64,000 nt of DNA, taken from the NCBI GenBank assembly GCA_038025085.1, contig CM076145.1:15225000-15288999 (forward strand), in the 5' to 3' direction. The stretch's first letter is position 1; each line of letters opens with the position of its first letter. Source of the DNA: Tetragonia tetragonoides (lineage: Eukaryota > Streptophyta > Magnoliopsida > Caryophyllales > Aizoaceae). Position numbers and translations under genes: made by a program. Positions 1 to 17,608 of the stretch are shown piece by piece. Under the pieces are notes generated by a model. The model did no database searches. It was not told the origin of the DNA and saw only the letters and a program-made list of their open reading frames with translations.

Positions 1-468
1 GTAATCTTGATCTTGATTACTATTGGGGCTTTCCTCCATTGTTATTGGATTTCCAATGCTATTGCTTAGTTGCATACTGATCAGTTTCATTCTTGGCTTT
101 ATGAAAATTCAAGTGCATTGAGGAACTATGGTTGGTGTTGCCTTTGCGAATATTGAATGATATTGACAAGTTTGTCAAATCCTCCCCCTTTTGCAATATT
201 AATAGATTCAGACAGTCTTATACACGGAATCTGTATGGAATGACGGCTAACAGTATCACTTATTGTTCAAAGTGTCACTTCCCAATCCAAAAGTATTACT
301 TATTGTTTACAATGTAGTATCACTTTTCAGTCTAAAAGTATCACTGGTCATTAGGGATGCGGTTTTTAAGACTTACAAATAGACTGTTCACTCATGCTTC
401 CGGGAATGGCTTGGGATGCTTGAATGAATCTTATACTATCTCATAACCAAGTATTTGTTGTCAAACAG
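1..468. other. Intron sequence upstream of the visible GTPase exons
   Basis: AT-rich sequence ending in a pyrimidine-poor but usable acceptor (tcaaacag) directly before the 469 exon. A short direct repeat built around 'agtatcact' occurs near 250-350. No other coding segment was recognised. Confidence 0.5.
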
Positions 469-1922
469 GTCCGAGCTGGAATAGTGGGGTACCCAAATGT
501 TGGTAAATCATCTTTGATTAATCGTTTGTTGAAGCGGCGAATGTGTCCAGCAGCTCCTCGACCAGGTGTTACAAGAGAACTAAAGTAAGTTCCTTATTAG
601 CTCAAAATTCATAATTTATTCATTATGGATATGAAACTGGAGAAAAGTAAATAACTTTTCTCATCTTACTGGTTTCATCCTGCAATGACACTATGGCAGT
701 CTAAATGAGATCAAAATCATTTGAGGAAATGAAGTTGAAACCTTTTCTGTTGGTGGTGTTGGTCATAATTTAATTTCCAAAACGAGCTCTTTGCCATTTA
801 CCAATTTAATATTCTACAATGAGCTCTTCCAGAGGCCCCAAGTTCGAGCCTCCTCAAGGCTATTGGAGGTTCCTGACCGTAAATTTCAGAGTCCATAGGA
901 TTAGTGGGGCAAAGCCCTGATACCCATCTTATCAAAAAAAGAAAGAGCTCTTCCCCATTTCCTGATGTGAGAGAAAAGGGTTCTGTCCAGACTTGTCTTT
1001 CTATAGCTAACGTTAAACTCTTGGGGCCCATATCTACTCTAGCTTTTCATAGTTATTTAAAATGATCTTCTTTTTCGTAAACTGGAAGGGAAAAAGAGAA
1101 GGAAAAAAAAAAGGAAAACAATGATCTGAAAATAAATTGAAGCAAACCTTTACTGGCAGTGGTTATGATTCATTCTGCTCTTTCCCACTCATTTCACCTT
1201 TGGTAGGTGGGTTCGGTTCGGTAAGGACCTAGAGCTGTTAGACTCTCCTGGAATAATACCGATGCGGATTAGTGATCAAACAGCTGCCATAAAGCTTGCA
1301 ATTTGCGACGACATTGGGGAGAGATCATATGATGTTACTGATGTTGCAGCTATAATCGTCCAAATGCTGGCGAGGATACCATCAGTAGGTTGTGCTCTTT
1401 GCATTTTTTATAACTTACCAAACAAGGGATTTTTTTTGGATGGTTCATTTTTGTGCATCTAGACACTCGTTACTCATTAGTAGCAATATATATTTACCTT
1501 CTCCTAGGTTAATATGGAAGGTTTTGCTCGTAAAAACGGCATTTTTCCCTAACTACAAGATTTTATCCCTGGTTAGGTACAAAGGCTCTCTACAACCGCT
1601 ATAAGATTGAGACCGACGGTCGATCTGGTCAAATGTAAGCCCTTGAATTTTCATCTTATTCCCTCTTAACTTGGTGATTGCGGATGAATTGAATCCCGCC
1701 CAATTTACTGGCAAACTTTTTGACTCACAGTAGTTATCATCTTCTCTCCTTGGCTGATTGAGCTTTTCTTTTTATTGCTCCTCGTCTCTCAATTGCAGAT
1801 TTGTTCACAAGCTTGCCCTCAAGTTGTTCAGTGGGGACGTCCACCAGGCTGCATTCCGTGTCCTGACAGATTTCAGGAAGGGTAGGTTCGGATGGGTTTC
1901 ACTGGAGAGGCCTCCAAGGTAG
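469..1922 (+). CDS. DAR GTPase 3-like, chloroplast (RbgA/YlqF-type), 3' part
   Basis: Exons by splice sites and frame: 469-584, 1207-1388, 1577-1634, 1799-1922; the 5' exons lie before the window or were not found. The first visible exon encodes the G1 P-loop [12 protein letters not shown] and then APRPGVTRE (switch region); the second encodes LLDSPGIIP, the G3 DxPG motif. This order in RbgA/YlqF-family proteins is the circularly permuted G4-G5-G1-G2-G3 layout, so G4 and G5 should lie upstream. The tail ends [11 protein letters not shown] then TAG, a typical end for plant DAR GTPase 3. Family knowledge: circularly permuted GTPases of this group act in large ribosomal subunit maturation, here probably in the plastid. 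Phases fit at all three junctions. The N-terminal transit peptide is not visible, so plastid location is inferred. Confidence 0.85.
831..944 (+). mobile_element. Short SINE-like insertion in a GTPase intron
   Basis: A 114-bp segment is flanked by the 10-bp direct repeat GAGCTCTTCC (821-830 and 945-954). It ends in an A-rich tail (atcaaaaaaagaaa) and near its left end has a box-B-like element (GTTCGAGCC). No box A is visible, so it is probably a 5'-truncated tRNA-derived SINE. TSD plus A-tail is the signature of LINE-mobilised insertion. Confidence 0.55.
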
Positions 1923-3259
1923 CTCTGTTTGTTTAAACAGTCGATACAATTGAACCATAACTAGTCCTACTCTGAAAGCACATATGGTGTTCTTAGTCAA
2001 ATTGATCCACTGCCTTACTCTCCAAATCCCGAAGCAGCTCTTTGCTGGAAGACGAAACATGCTGGATAATTTTTGAGGTTCAAACTAGATTTCAAATGCT
2101 ACCAGCCAGAAAGCTGCGATTATATTCTATACAGTGGCACATAGTTTTTCCTTCAGCATTCGCAGCAGTCACTGTTTCTCTTATTGATGTGTTGTAGTTT
2201 ATCTGTTAGTGTATAGTGAGTCCCTACAAATTGCCAATGGGTTTCTGTAAATGCAGATGCTGAATGTATCTTGCAGAAGAGGCAATTTAAGCCAAATTAG
2301 GTAGATATATTAGAAAATCTACTCCGGGACGGAGTGATGTTCTGTATATGGAACCATGTTGTCATTCCTTAAGTTTGTATCTATAGAATGAGGCATAGTA
2401 TTTGGTTATACTTCATTTGTGTTTTGAGTGTACTTGCAGTTAAACTTTTATAGATTAATGTTGTGATTACAGGCTTAGATTCCTCTGCTTGAAAACATCA
2501 ACTTCTGATATCATCAGCCTGATGACAGAATTAACAATTAGTAATTCATTTTAATGAGCAAATTTTGAAACAGAGATGAATCAACAAGTTCCATCTCTGT
2601 TTTTGCCACTGGCGTGGTGGCGCCCAAGTACCTAAAAGTATAAGACACAATTTTGCTCCTTGCTGAAGGTTCTTGAGAATTTAAAGTGAGAATTCTAATA
2701 CACCCATTTTTCAGGAAATATGATTACATAGCAATGAATTGCCTCAAGTCCCAGGCCATGTTTCAGTACATGCAAGAACACCAGGCTGCAGCAAATATAA
2801 AAGGATGTGCTGATTTTTGTTTTTATTTTTATCCATACCAATGGGATTCAGAATAAAATTGTATCGAATTTCGGCATCTCCCTAGCAAATTGAAACTGAA
2901 CTGAAGGGACTGATACCTTTCTACTACTGCTCAAGTGCTCATGGCATTTACAATAGCCCAAAACTCTTGCATCTACAAGCAATAAAGAATGGGAAAGATA
3001 TGTTGAGATATGTTCACTCATCACGTGGAATTACAATCAGATGACAAAATGAGATATGTTGATTCATGTGGAATTACAAGCAGTGAATGCAAGAGCTCAG
3101 AAGGTCTAACATTCTCTGCAGCTCTGATCAATGTGCACTCACAACAAAATACAATGCTGTCACTGCCCAGCTACTTTACATGGTTTCTGAAGTGCGACAT
3201 CTACTTTCCCTAACATACAACAGCTTTTCTACTGACACAAATGGAGAGCGCCCAAGTCG
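1923..3259. other. Region between the GTPase and cyclin genes, with a possible alternative GTPase terminal exon
   Basis: Mostly 3' flanking sequence of two convergent genes. A strong acceptor (cccatttttcag) at 2705-2714 precedes an open stretch, 2715-2856, that would join in frame to the GTPase last exon if the GT at 1919-1920 were used as donor. The added tail would be 46 residues (starting KYDYIAMNCLKSQ). It matches nothing I recognise, so it may be only 3' UTR. Confidence 0.3.
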
Positions 3260-7815
<4,556 letters not shown>

Positions 7816-8324
7816 TGATAACAGCAAGCATAATTAATAACGCCCCAGTGTATGTAACTATTGTTATTATCACTACAATTGTATTATCAAGCCTCAAAAG
7901 AACCCCAGAATTCACAGTTTGTTCCAATCATTACAATATTGAAGATGCATCTTGGTATTTAACTGCTGACGGCAACCACATTGTAAGCATTAAGCAGCAA
8001 AGTCAATGCTTACATTTATGAAACCCATTCATGCATATGTTCTACGTATGTGTTCTGATAGTTAGTTGAGTGTGAAGCAGGGCCTAAACAAAAAGCATAA
8101 AAGCATTGAGTTGTTTCTATAATTAGTAATCTAGCAAGCATCATGTCACCCCATTCAGAATGCCAAAATTCATCGTGTTCGTCAATGAAATAAGAGATTT
8201 CGTGAAATTGAATGATATATGCATAGACCAAAGTGATCTTCTGCCCACGTGTTAACCAACCAATTATGGAAAAAATAGAGTAGCTTTGATGAAGGAGACT
8301 GATTAAGATTTCTTCTGCTCCTAC

Positions 8325-8393
8325 CTGACCCACATGATTTAGGTCACCAGCGCCGCCCCGTACAGGCAGGAACGAAGCCGAGCAGTTTGGCAT
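8325..8393 (-). other. Candidate first coding exon or 5' leader exon of the cyclin gene
   Basis: A GC-richer island in AT-rich DNA holds ATG at 8393, 23 open codons (MPNCSASFLPVRGGAGD...) and a donor CAG|gtagga at 8325. Joining to the acceptor tgcag at 7810-7811 keeps the cyclin frame, because the CAG codon replaces the MQ of the downstream start. It may be coding or leader. Confidence 0.4.
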
Positions 8394-8399
8394 GGGCAA

Positions 8400-9524
8400 G
8401 TAAACAGCTTAGGCACTCATGAAACCACGTAAAGAAGACGTGGTAGGTGACCATCCTTCACATGTCTCTTTCAAGCGATGAAGTTTTAATTCACTAGCTG
8501 AGTTTTCTGTTGCTAATCTTACGGGTTACATGATCTGTCACATTTCATATATCGTAACAAATAATCTCAATAGATGGTGAAGCTCAGGATGCGTCATGAC
8601 AGAAACAGAAGGGGTTTAAATCCAAAACTGGAGATAGCTCTCTACCCACAGCTACTACACAATCATTTTTTAGTATCAAACATTCACTTCAATTAATTAC
8701 TGATAAACACATTGCAGATGACACCAGTATATTCCGGTACTGCCTATTAGCTATACTATTAGGCCTCTTATTCTTTGAGATATCAATATCCATTCGACAA
8801 TGCAGATTCACCAGCTAGGTTAAGTGAAACTCGGGTTAGCATAAGCATCAGGAATTCAAACACCATACAAGGAATGACAAATTCCATATCAAAATTCACA
8901 GCTAAGGTTTCCCAGGTGGCAAATCAGGAACAAGCAAGCATTGGCTATAAGCCTATAACCCATTTCAATACAAGACAGTAAAACTCAAAATTCATGCACT
9001 ATTCTAAATTTTGCATCAATGCTGCAAGGATCTAGTCATATAAGGTAAAGTACTGTAGACAAATGCAACTAAAACAGAAAATTCAACCCAAATATTGTCT
9101 CTCAACATTGCTCAATCAAATCAAACTTGCCATAAATAATACTATATCTCCCAAACATGTCTACATCTCCTCCAATCATTTTAGAGCTTTGGTCATAAGT
9201 TCTACCCAAATCAGCAAACTCGACTAACAATTGAATAACCCAAAAAAGGAAAGCTAAACAATCCCACATTAAACACCTTCCCAAGCACCGACAAAATAGA
9301 TAACGCCATTTCACATTATTAAAATTTAAGAAACTCTAACATCAAATAAACCAACACAGCAACCCAAGATCCAAAACGTAAACTTCTTGTACACAAACAA
9401 AACCACTGAAAAATAATAATATGATATATGATACAAGAAATTCAGCAAAGATCCAACACTAAAAGTTTCAAACTTGATGAAATCGTATTATAAAAAACTC
9501 AAAAATAATAAAATTAAGACTTAC
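8400..9524. other. Probable 5' leader intron of the cyclin gene
   Basis: AT-rich, no long open frame with recognisable content and no repeat I could define. It lies between two candidate leader exons on the minus strand. Confidence 0.4.
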
Positions 9525-9785
9525 AAATTCCCAAGAATTTCTTGTTTCTACAAGGAAATTTGGCTCTGGCATTGGCATCAGCAATCAGAAAAGAAAATAC
9601 CCACCAAGATTAAAGAGTAAAAAGAGAAAGAGAAAGAGAGTATCAGAGAGTAGCCATGAAAATACCCAGCAAAGATTATAAAGAGAGAGAGAGAAATAAG
9701 AAGTGTGACACTTCAACAAGAATAGAGAGAGAAAGAAGAGAAGAGAATAGTCGAATAGTTTTCTCTCTCTCCTGTCTGTGTTGTG
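9525..9785 (-). promoter_or_regulatory. Probable 5' leader exon and core promoter region of the cyclin gene
   Basis: On the minus strand a CT-rich stretch (9600-9770, runs of CTCTCT and TTTCTC) is followed by a gtaagt donor at 9524-9519. Pyrimidine-rich leaders just after the start site are common in plants. No clear TATA box was found, and the start site is inferred. Confidence 0.4.
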
Positions 9786-10196
9786 TATAGTTGTGCTGGG
9801 TACACTTTACCAGAAAGAGAGAGAAAGAGAATGCTCACAACAATTATGATTTTTTATTTTTATTTTAATTACTCCACCGTCCTCGTTTCTTCATCTTCCC
9901 TTTCTGTCTTTTTGTCCCTTTTTCCCATCTCCCTTCCTTTGTGTGGCTGCATTTGTGTGTGTGTGTGTTTTCTTTTTAGATTTGTTTAATTTTGTTACTG
10001 TAGTATGCCTTTGGTTTGGCCAATTGCCTTGGGCACAAGATGTGGGTGAGAGTGAAGATAAAAAAAGATCGCATATCCCTTTCAATCTTCATTTACCTTT
10101 AATTGGTTCTTAACTTCCTATTTTTATATAAACAGGATACTTTTATCAACTGTTCCTAAGCGTGTTTTTTTTTTTGACAACGAGAAATACAAGTGC

Positions 10197-13100
10197 TTAA
10201 AAGAAAAACGAAGGAAGTTGTTGCCTACTCACCCGAGTGGTGAGTTTGTGAGCTTCGACCACTACAGATCTAGCTACGTTGGTTATTATACAAGTGACTA
10301 AAGATTGGGATTGGGACAGAATAGTGCGAACTAATCCTTTGACTTCTACATGAGGCTTGACGCGTGAGGAGAGCATGTCCGGTATCAGGAAGGAATCCCT
10401 ATTGATCTGGATATAAGTAAGTTGATGTTGAAGAGCCCAATTAATTGCTTCAAGACATGCCATACAATCAGCTTGAAGTGCAGGGTGGGAATAAGTAAAA
10501 AGAGCACCACCACCCAATCTAGTGGTATTGGAGCAACGTGAGGCAATCCATGTCGCTCCTGCAAGCAAGGAGTGCTTATGCCAAGCACCATCCGTAACGA
10601 AGGAAACTGTGGGTACAGCTGAGAGGTCCATACCCGGGCGGATCATGGGAGTGATCGGCTGGGGCGAAACCACCGTCCCCAAGGTAGAACACTGAGACCG
10701 ATAATCAAAAGCGGTATTGTTACGGAGAAGCATAGTATCTGTAAAAGAGAGCATAAACTCAATATTGAGTGGTAGGCCCTGAAATAATATGCGATTCCAC
10801 ATTATCCAAATAGACCAGAGCATTGACACAAAGTACGTTGGAGTAGCATGTGTGTGCAAAGGCTGCTGCATGAGGAAGAGGAGAGTATCTTTAATCCAAA
10901 TCACAAGCGGGACAGAGAGACTAGCATCCACATTGAGGCCTAAGTGAGAAGCCTTCCAGAAACATTTGGTGAAGTAGCATTGACGGAAAAGATGGTCCGT
11001 AGTCTTGGGCTGTTGATCACAAAAAGGACATCGACCCTGAATAGGTATGTTACGTTTCTGGAGATTAGCCACAACAGCTATGGCATTATGGAGGAGACGC
11101 CATATGAAAGTTTTCCATTTGGGTAAAATGTCAAGATTCCACATTTTCTTCTAAAAAGAGGTTGTCCAAGCTCGTACTACAGAAGGGAAATGTTGTTGAA
11201 GAAGAAAGGCATATCCATATTTAACCGAGAAATCCCCATGGACAGTAGAATTCCAAGACCAATAATCTGCATGGTGAAGATCATAAAGTGGGGTAGCCAG
11301 GATGCGTCGTGCATCTTGAGAATTGAACCAGCGGCGGACTTTGATAACATCCCAATGATGATGAGTAAAATCAATGCAATCTGAGACTAGTGAAGGCGGT
11401 AAATCCTGGGAGCTTTGTGGAGTCCGAAACCGGGAAAGAGGGGAACCAAGAAGCCAATGAGTATGTAGTAAGTTTGTGGTATTCCCATCACCAATGCTAC
11501 GATGACAATTTGGCAGAATAGAACAGACCGCTCGATGAATACCTTTCCAACCCCGGCTCCAATAAGGTTTTTCGTAATTAACAACCGCGGAATCAAGGGG
11601 CAGAGCTTTGTATTTGCCTTTGTAGATTTGAGATAGAAGGAGCTGTGGGTTATGCTAAATATGCCATGCCTGTTTAGCTAGTAACGCTGTATTGAAGAGA
11701 TGAACATTGTGAATACCCAAGCCACCCATACCAAGAGGTTGGGCCAAGCAGGCATTAGACCTCCAGTAGATAGGTTTGCGCTCACTTGATGATGTCCACC
11801 AAAACCGACAAATCAGAGAATCAATAGCATGGGCGATCGAGGTAGGGACAAGAAAGATCATGAACATGTAATGCCAGTGCAAGTAGGATAGATTTGATAA
11901 AAATTAGTCGGGCAGCCAGGGAGAGTAGAATATTCTCCCATGCAGTGAGCTTGCGTTGAACCTTATCAACCAAAAACTGAAAAGATGAGACTTTAGCATG
12001 TCCAAAAATAACAGGTGTCCCTAAATACGTACCAAAATCCCGAGAGCAAGGAACACCAAGACTAGAATGCAGCTCTTGTTGAAGTTGGGTTGGAGTGTTA
12101 TGGCTGAATAGGACAAAGGATTTCTGCGCATTAATAATTTGTCCCGAAGTAGCAGAGAAGTAATCCAAGGTGTGCTTGAGCTGAGAGACCGAGGCCACAG
12201 AAGCCTTGGTGAAAAACACAGAATCATTTTTCGAAGAAGAGATGAGTAATACTAGGTGCGCCATGGCTAAGTTGAACTCCCGGAAGAACCCGCAGTTGTT
12301 GTTGGTGGAGAAGGTGATGGGAGAGGGCTTCCATACAGAGAATGAACAAATATGGGGAAAAGGGATCACCTTGCCGGAGACCACAATGAGGGCGAAAAGC
12401 AACTGTAGGTTCACCATTGATTAAGAGGGAGTAGGAGACCGTGGTAACACATTGCATCACCCAATTAATCCATCTTGCAGGGAAGCCAATCTTGAGAAGG
12501 ACCCGGTGTAGAAAAGACCACGATACTCTATCGTAGGCCTTGTTCATATCAAATTTAAGTGCCAGGTAACAATCAGGGTTGTATGTTTTCCGATGCAAAT
12601 GAGATAGAGTTTCATGCATGAGTAGACAGTTATCACCCATAGAGCACCCAGGGACAAAAGCATTTTGATAAGGACCAACTAGTCGAGGCATGAAGGGTTT
12701 GAGTCGATGAACTAAACACTTGGAGACACATTTATAGATGACGTTGCATAACTCAAATGGCCGAAATTGACTGACCGTGTCTGGGTGAGGGACCTTGGGG
12801 AGAAGAGCAATAAAATTTTTGTTCCACTCCTTAAGCATAAAGCCATTAGTGAAGAAATGTTACACAGCCTCTGTTACAAGGGATCCTACAATGTCCCAAT
12901 TTTTTTGATAAAACTCCACGAGATACCCATCCGGACCTGGAGATTTATATTTGCCCATATCAAACATGGCCAGGCGAACAGCTTCATCCAAGAAAGGCTG
13001 ATCTAGTGACTGAAGTGCGGAAGGATGGATAGTGGAGACAAACGGGACGAAAATCCTAGGACAAAGAGAACATAAGGGAACCAAGGAAGTCTAAAGTCCA

Positions 13101-13884
13101 ACTCGTCTGAACAAGGGACTTTACAGAGGGGTAAGAGAGGCACCAATCCTCAATTCGATAGGGACATCTTTTTTTGTCAAGTGTTGGTGTGGAAGCCATT
13201 AAAATGGGAGCATGATCAGAGGCAAAAATAGGAAAGTGAGTAAGCCTTGCATGATGAAAACAGTCCATCCAGGCAACATTGGCGTAGGCACGGTCAAGTC
13301 GTTCAAATATAGCATGGGGAGGATCTCTGTTATTAGTCCAAGTAAATTGAGGTCCATTACAGTTTAATTCAACAAGTTGCATAGTTAACTTCCAGTGAGC
13401 AAATTGATCCCTTCCTTGGATATGGGTGGAACCTCCTAGTTTATCATCAAAAAATTCTACTTGGTTAAAATCACCAATGATGACCAATTTTGAAAGGCAT
13501 TGTTGGATAATTGGTGAGAGAACTGCCCAAACAGAGTCTCGTTGGGAGTGGTCAGGGTCACCATACAGAAAGAGCACCATCCATTCATTTTGACAACCAT
13601 CAACTATTTTACAATGTACATAGTGACAGGATTTAACAAGGATATCTACAACTACAGAGGCATCCCAAAAAAGAGCTAGGCTCCACTACTACCATTAGAA
13701 TCAACCCCATCAAAAGAAGGAAAATTTAACCTATAAGCTAGGTTAGGGAGGGTTGAGACGAGTACTTTAGTTTCCATAATGTACACAAGATGAGGCGAAA
13801 TCGTGTGGACTAGGTGAGTGAGGTAGGGAATTGTGGGGGCATCTACACCACCAAGACCCCTGCAATTTCAGCTAAGTAATCTCA
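10197..13884 (-). pseudogene. LINE ORF2 (endonuclease, reverse transcriptase, RNase H), multiply broken
   Basis: The endonuclease start reads MRLLS-stop-NCRGLGG near 13884, with TGA where Trp is expected. It continues with VIIGDFNQVEF and ASDHAPI to 13056. RT motifs are visible: FRPFELCNVIYKCVSKCL, KFDMNKAYDRVSW (near 12545) and LRQGDPFSPYLF (near 12370). The catalytic FADD box is destroyed near 12230 by a base change plus a 1-nt shift, giving THLFFEK then a stop. The zf-RVT (CPFCDQQPKTTDHLFRQC) and RNase H (FVTDGAWHKHS...) form one open frame, 11144-10197. The enzyme is inactive. Confidence 0.85.
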
Positions 13885-14954
13885 TAGAGGTTGGAGCGGC
13901 TAACGAGGAGCAGCCACCCAGACTCCTTCCCCTTCAGAGTCGATATCAGCAGAGAGATTAAACTTCATGACAGCCTTGGATGGGAACAACTTAGCCAGTT
14001 TGGGAAAGAGTGCTCCGATGTGTAGTCGACGTTTCTTGGCTGGTTTTGTAGTCCCAATTAAGTCATAAGAGTTGACTTCTTTATCATCCAAGGGAGGAGG
14101 TAGAAAGATCTAAGTACGACCAAGCTCTTCATCGCTGACCGCTTTGCGTTTACCCATCCCAAAACAACCCTCCATGAGCCAAAAAAGACTACTGCCTTTA
14201 CGACGTTTTTGTTGTTCTTTATCACAGCGAGCCGAAACTCGTTCGTCTGGAGTAGGACGCTTGCGGGAGAACACCAAACCATCTGATTGGATATCAGAAA
14301 TCATTTATTCAAACTAGCTTCAGCCATAGTACCTTGCATCTCAACATTGCCCCATGGAACGAAAATCGGAGGATCTTCAAGTATTGGAGGGTCAACTCCG
14401 TGGTAACAGTAAGAGTCTGAAGATAAAATAGTAGGAGAATGCATAAGAGGGATGGGAGAATCACGGGGATTGGCATCCATGGGAGAGTTATGATTAGAGG
14501 TGGAGAAGTCCGAAGATATTGAAGAACCCGAAACCATAGGTGAGTTTGACCCTAAGAAATCATTTAGCACATTGAGAGGAGAAAATGGGTCTAAAGTGGC
14601 GGAGGGGACATACGAAATCTTTCAGAAACTTCGGCTTCCAACAACCTGATGTCCACTTCATCCATATCTGGGCCGTGAAAGAGAGATTTTCATTTGGGTC
14701 AAGTTGCATACTTGGACTATTTTGACATGAAGAGGATGTTGTGGAAGAAGTAGAGCCAACCCATTACAAGGAAGATCCAGGTGGCTACTTGACATAAAAG
14801 GCCCATGTGGTGGTTGTGGGCTAAGCATAGAGTAAGATGTGGCATTCATTGAAGTAGAAGCATGCAGTGGAGTCGGGAAATTTGGGAGACACGCACTAAA
14901 TGAACTTGCATGTAGACTTGCTGACTGAAATGCAAGTTGATCATTTAAGTGTTG

Positions 14955-16425
14955 TCACATACCCAAAAATCCTTGCTGCAAGAAAAGATCTGGTGACATA
15001 CCATGAGAGACAAAAAAACCAACTTCCCTTTGTAAATTCTGAGAGAGCATAATATTCTTCGCTTGTTGCAAAGAAGGCGGTGGAAATAAAATAGGAGTAG
15101 AATTAAAACCCATATTAATTGTAGAGATGTCTGCTGGTAACCTCGATCCTATCCCAGACAGAGAGAGGGGAATAAAATCTGGTGGTTGAGGAGGGTAATA
15201 AATTGGACCTGGACCAAGAAGACCAAAGTACCCTTGAGCCATTGACCTTGGTGCATGCAAACTGTCTTGACCCCTAGGAGGGTTAGGGTTTATAACAGGA
15301 TGAGAATTGAAGCCAGGCGGTGGAGATTGATGAGAAGCTTGCCTGGGTGCTTGATTAACCGGACTGGGAGGCCGGGTTTGCGGCTGAGGACGACGATTCT
15401 CGGAATGACGAGAGCTTCGGGATGGAGAGCCATGGTGACCTTGTTGATCCACCCTATGACGAACAAAGTCATGATGACGATAATGATCACTGTCATCATC
15501 AGAATCATCATCGTCGTTATCATCATCATTCGTCTCATTATCTTCATCCTTATCTAACATCTCCTCATCATTGTCACTACTCTCATATTCTGACACTTCA
15601 TCAAATTTTACTATAGTGGTGAGATGTTTCACAGACCGTTTCAGGCCCAGGATCATGTTGGTAAACTGTGCTTCCTCTCCCAAAGCATAAATGACATTCA
15701 AATTACCCAAGGCCAGAGAAGACATACGTTTATCAACAAGCACATTAGCTTGATTAGTAGAGACATGACAGTAATTGATAGTATGACCCACACGACCACA
15801 ACGTTTACAGAAATGAAAAACTTTTTCATAACGAAAAGCTACCCATATAACACGATCATCATGTGCACTAAAGTAACAACCAGACAGTAATGGATCAGTC
15901 AGTTTGATCACAATATGGACTCTAATATAAGAATGAGTATGAACAAGAGGTTCGACATACTCTACCTGACGAACTTGCCCAATTCTGGCTGCCACCGTTG
16001 CAGCAATATCCGGTATGATGAATGGATCGGGGATATCTGCTAACTTGACCCAGAGTGTCACTTCCTTCGGCCGAACGTTTCGAGGAATAATTTCAAAAAA
16101 CCATGGTTGAAAACCCATAAGAGCACCATTGATGCTGACTGCCTGAATATCAAGAAGTTTGTCTCTTTCATCAGTATTACTACAGATGAAATAATAAAGA
16201 CTGTCCATTTTTTTTTACTATAATGGGGTTTGTGGATTTCCAATAGGTTGAGAACGCTTCTTGGGCCACTTTGAATTTTATGTGTCTAGAATCAACAAAT
16301 CGGCCTAAAACAGCCAGTTCCAGTAAATTATCATCTGTATGGGCAGCATGTTGAGGTGGGTAGAACCGTGGTCCCCTTTTTCTTAGGACCCTTTTTGTTA
16401 AAATTGGGAAATTTGCCATTGCCAT
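14955..16425 (-). pseudogene. LINE ORF1 (DUF4283 / CCHC nucleic-acid-binding protein), frameshifted
   Basis: ORF1 starts at 16425 (MAMANFPILTKRVLRKRG). Its frame shifts at an A-run near 16210-16218 and continues from 16208. The first part matches the DUF4283 domain of plant LINE ORF1 proteins. A CCHC zinc knuckle CKRCGRVGHTINYC (C-x2-C-x4-H-x4-C) lies near 15773-15815. After it come acidic D/E-rich and P/Q/H-rich low-complexity tracts. Family role: RNA binding and packaging of the LINE transcript. Further C-terminal fragments with 'RKRPTPDERVS'-type sequence lie at 14300-13900 in other frames. Confidence 0.8.
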
Positions 16426-16440
16426 TAAAGGAGAAACAAG

Positions 16441-17330
16441 AAGAAAGCGAAAGAAAGGGTGAAAGTAGAAATGACAGTGAGCAGGGGATGTAAATAAAGA
16501 GGGAGAAGTGGGTGGGGGTTAATTTAATTTATGAAGGAAAGTAATGGAGGTAGGGAAGGAGGAGTAAAGGCAATGAAGGAAAACCCAAACTCTCAGTTCG
16601 GAGAGATAGCACTCTTAGCGTCCGTTGAACAAGGTTCAGACAAGGTTTCCATATATTTGCATTCATATTGTACATTCTCACATACCAAGTGCACGTCAAC
16701 ATCCTGCGTATCACCTTCAAAATACTTTGATATTCTCTTTACTCAAGCTCGATCAAAGTGGGGGCTTCTGTAGACGCCAAAAAAGTGTCGTCAAATGTCC
16801 CCAAATGCCCGATGATGAAATGAGTAATTTATGTACTTGTTTGCTATTATGTTTTGATAGGTAAATGAGGTCTCAAGTCTTCTAAAAGTTTCATTCATTT
16901 CCAACTCATTCAGAAGCCTCTTTCAACAGCTTTCCATCGCTCCATTCCGTGTCAAAATCCGATTTCGCTTCAAAGAGTTATGGTCAAATGAAGTTGATGG
17001 CCAAAACAGATGTACCCGAATACTGCAAACCGTGATTCAATCCCAACTTGGAAGTTCATTGGATTGAATTAATTTGCGAGCCTTACATTTATGGATTCCT
17101 TATTCAAGTACATTTCCAATGACATATCATGAGCTCATATCACATTTCTAACCAAGGAGATACGAGCCCAACATTATAGATGAACAATTTATATATTCAT
17201 ATAATCAACCTATGTGGGATTCGAACCCACGTCTTTCGTGTATTAACACAATTGATCTAACATTTGAGCTGATAAGCTTTGAAAACCAATACATATATGT
17301 AATAAATACTAGGATTTTTGGAATGCTAAT
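16441..17330. other. Non-coding region with a tRNA-like segment
   Basis: No gene recognised. At about 17205-17275, read on the minus strand, a sequence has a B-box T-arm (GTGGGTTCGAATCCCAC, perfect stem) and an A-box-like part (ATCAGCTCAAATGTTAGA). The anticodon stem is poor and no acceptor stem was found, so it is a degenerate tRNA or SINE head rather than a working tRNA gene. Confidence 0.4.
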
Positions 17331-17608
17331 AAATATTTTTTTATCGAAACGTAGGGATTTTATTAAATAGCTAGGAAATTACACATGTCCACATTTGTCA
17401 ATTTGACAATATTTTCCGACATCTCAACCGATTAAAAATTATCCTCCACCTCATAAGGTTGGAGCTTAGCAATACTATGGGCAACAACATTACTACGAAC
17501 ATGAGACCGTATAATAGGATCAAACTTCAAAGACCAAACTAAAATTTCATCTGAGATAAACCCCATCAAAGATCTTAGTTGGATTTTCTTCTTAAGTTAA
17601 GTCACTTT

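Larger units (their letters stand above)
10165..16440 (-). mobile_element. Nearly full-length, inactive L1-type LINE
   Basis: Minus-strand order: ORF1 with DUF4283-like and CCHC domains (16425-14955 and onward), endonuclease (13884-13056), reverse transcriptase (12838-11655 in shifted frames), zf-RVT and RNase H (11144-10197), then a poly-A seen as a T-run at 10165-10176. This is the plant L1 layout with RNase H. The reading frames are broken by frameshifts and stops (e.g. near 16217, 13870 and 12232), so it cannot encode working proteins. I could not identify TSDs confidently. Confidence 0.9.

Noticed and set aside
8016..8399. 127-codon minus-strand ORF as a separate gene
   Set aside because: Only its first 23 codons end at a good donor in phase with the cyclin; the rest lacks domains and is better seen as leader intron.
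15255..15616. ORFs rich in Asp/His/Ile/Met opposite LINE ORF1
   Set aside because: They are shadows of the acidic D/E-rich tract of ORF1 in other frames.
10165..16800. Possible LINE TSD 'cctaagcgtg' / 'tcttagcgtc' near 10154 and 16613
   Set aside because: Only 8 of 10 match, and the right copy is not next to a clear 5' end.
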